From positions 1 through 23,100 of the forward strand of contig JAKAWN010000050.1 in the NCBI GenBank assembly GCA_021827245.1: a DNA stretch of 23,100 bases, in the 5' to 3' direction. The notes under the pieces were generated by a model. The model worked only from the letters and a program-made list of their open reading frames with translations, was not told where the DNA came from and did no database searches. Origin of the DNA: Acidobacteriota bacterium (lineage in GTDB: Bacteria; Acidobacteriota; Terriglobia; UBA7540). Made by a program: the position numbers and the translations under genes. Below, piece by piece: positions 22,621-23,100 of the stretch. The stretch's first letter is position 1, and each line of letters begins with the position of its first letter.

Positions 22621-23004
22621 ATGAGGAATCAAGTTCTCCCGTACGAGGCGTTTTTGGAAACCCTTCGCGACGAAGAAGTGGAGGCCCTAAAGGCGAATCC
22701 TGTCCTGGTCGTCTGTAACGATGTGGAATGCAGTGACAAGATGGCGAGCGCGGTCAGGCGGCGGGGCCTCGAAGCGATCTGCTGTGCGAGTGTCTCTGAT
22801 GCCCGCTCTTTGCTGTCTCGGAGCCGCTTCAGTCTTATATTTTCCAGCGAAGTTTTCCCGGACGGCGAGATTCACTCCGTCATTGAGGTTGCAGCTGCCA
22901 TTCCAGTCGTGGTGCTCTCGCGGCGGCCTCAATGGGAGGCCTATCTTGACCCTCTTAACCACGGGGCGCTCGACTATATTGCCTGTTCACTAGCAGGCTG
23001 CTGA
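22621..23004 (+). CDS. Receiver-like regulator lacking the phospho-acceptor, 3' end cut by an insertion sequence
   Basis: A 127-residue frame with the pattern of a response-regulator receiver fold: VLVVCNDVECSDKMASAVRR, ICCASVSDARSLLSR, SLIFSSEVFPDG, IPVVVLSRRPQWEAYLDPL and NHGALDYIA. The normal phospho-acceptor Asp of strand 3 is replaced: the site reads IFSSEVFPDG where receivers have I-x-x-D-x-x-x-P-x. The N-terminal acidic pair is also reduced (VCNDVE). The last codons (AGC then stop) come from the left end of an insertion sequence, so the original C-terminus, which would continue after ACS, is lost. No ribosome binding site is evident at 22621. It may be an inactive or phosphorylation-independent receiver, now truncated. 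Confidence 0.7.
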   Translation: MRNQVLPYEAFLETLRDEEVEALKANPVLVVCNDVECSDKMASAVRRRGLEAICCASVSDARSLLSRSRFSLIFSSEVFPDGEIHSVIEVAAAIPVVVLSRRPQWEAYLDPLNHGALDYIACSLAGC

Positions 23005-23100
23005 AAAACCCGGAAATTGTGTAACGGAGCAGCTTCGAGTGCGTCCAACCGTGCATGCGAGGAAACGATCAGCAGCAAAATCACGTGTTCAGTTATCTGT
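22994..23100 (+). mobile_element. Left end of an IS5-like insertion sequence, extending beyond the window
   Basis: At 22994 the sequence changes to CAGGCTGCTGAAAAACCC, the terminal sequence type of many IS5/IS4-group elements in Acidobacteriota and Deltaproteobacteria. It is preceded by CTAG (22990-22993), which could be a 4-bp target duplication. A transposase-like start follows at 23055. The right end lies outside the window, so the element's size and the duplication cannot be confirmed. Confidence 0.6.
23055..23100 (+). CDS. Transposase N-terminus (partial, runs off the window)
   Basis: The ATG at 23055 begins MRGNDQQQNHVFSYL, matching the start of IS5-group (DUF772-type) transposases that read MRG-x-x-x-x-x-x-x-FSY before the conserved RVPADHPLR segment. 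Only 15 residues fit in the window, so family and intactness cannot be judged beyond this. It sits 61 bases inside the proposed element end. Confidence 0.6.
   Translation, partial: MRGNDQQQNHVFSYL

Overview
The window is a gene-dense, moderately GC-rich bacterial chromosome segment. An Acidobacteriota-like host is my best guess. It rests on the mix of families (small exported DUF5818-like protein, PAS-LuxR regulator, bacterial ComA/HSA32-type protein, IS1380-type and MRG-type IS5-like insertion sequences) and is inference, not proof. No rRNA, tRNA or CRISPR array was seen.

Layout. From 1 to about 15600 almost every gene lies on the minus strand. The left part (813-6213) reads as a compact stress and redox cluster in the order folE, PPOX-family flavoprotein, AhpD-like protein, DUF2934-Hsp20 protein, YeaO-type DUF488 protein, hemerythrin, HemW-like protein, cupin. 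Beyond it lie a small exported protein and the N-terminus of a probable cytochrome c. The middle (6590-9228) holds a second DUF488 protein, a ZIP metal transporter and tryptophanyl-tRNA synthetase. A tight run (9432-13709) follows: MmgE/PrpD, ComA-like synthase, glutaredoxin, two-domain PPOX protein, nucleoside deaminase, and a 48-residue membrane protein that overlaps the deaminase by ATGA. Then come a PAS-LuxR regulator and an AlkA-type DNA glycosylase.

From 15836 rightward most genes are on the plus strand, and the DNA shows gain and decay: an AhpD-like gene, a decayed C-terminus of L-arabinose isomerase, a flavin reductase, an IS1380 transposase fragment, a peroxiredoxin, a minus-strand methyltransferase relic, a DinB-family gene, a lone NuoF-like gene, a second flavin reductase (minus strand), and a receiver-like gene cut at its 3' end by an insertion sequence that runs off the window.

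The main discovery is at 18473-19081. This is a full-length AhpC-type peroxiredoxin whose peroxidatic cysteine codon is TGA. The TGA is followed at the right distance by a perfect 7-bp stem with a GG-containing 5-nt loop, which fits a bacterial SECIS element. I read the gene as a selenocysteine peroxiredoxin (Sec54, resolving Cys173); automated callers would cut it to a 132-residue stub. Other points of note are a HemW-like protein lacking the first cysteine of the radical-SAM motif, and a 71-bp non-coding repeat with a palindromic core upstream of two redox genes. Functionally the window leans toward peroxide, thiol and flavin redox chemistry, metal handling and damage repair.
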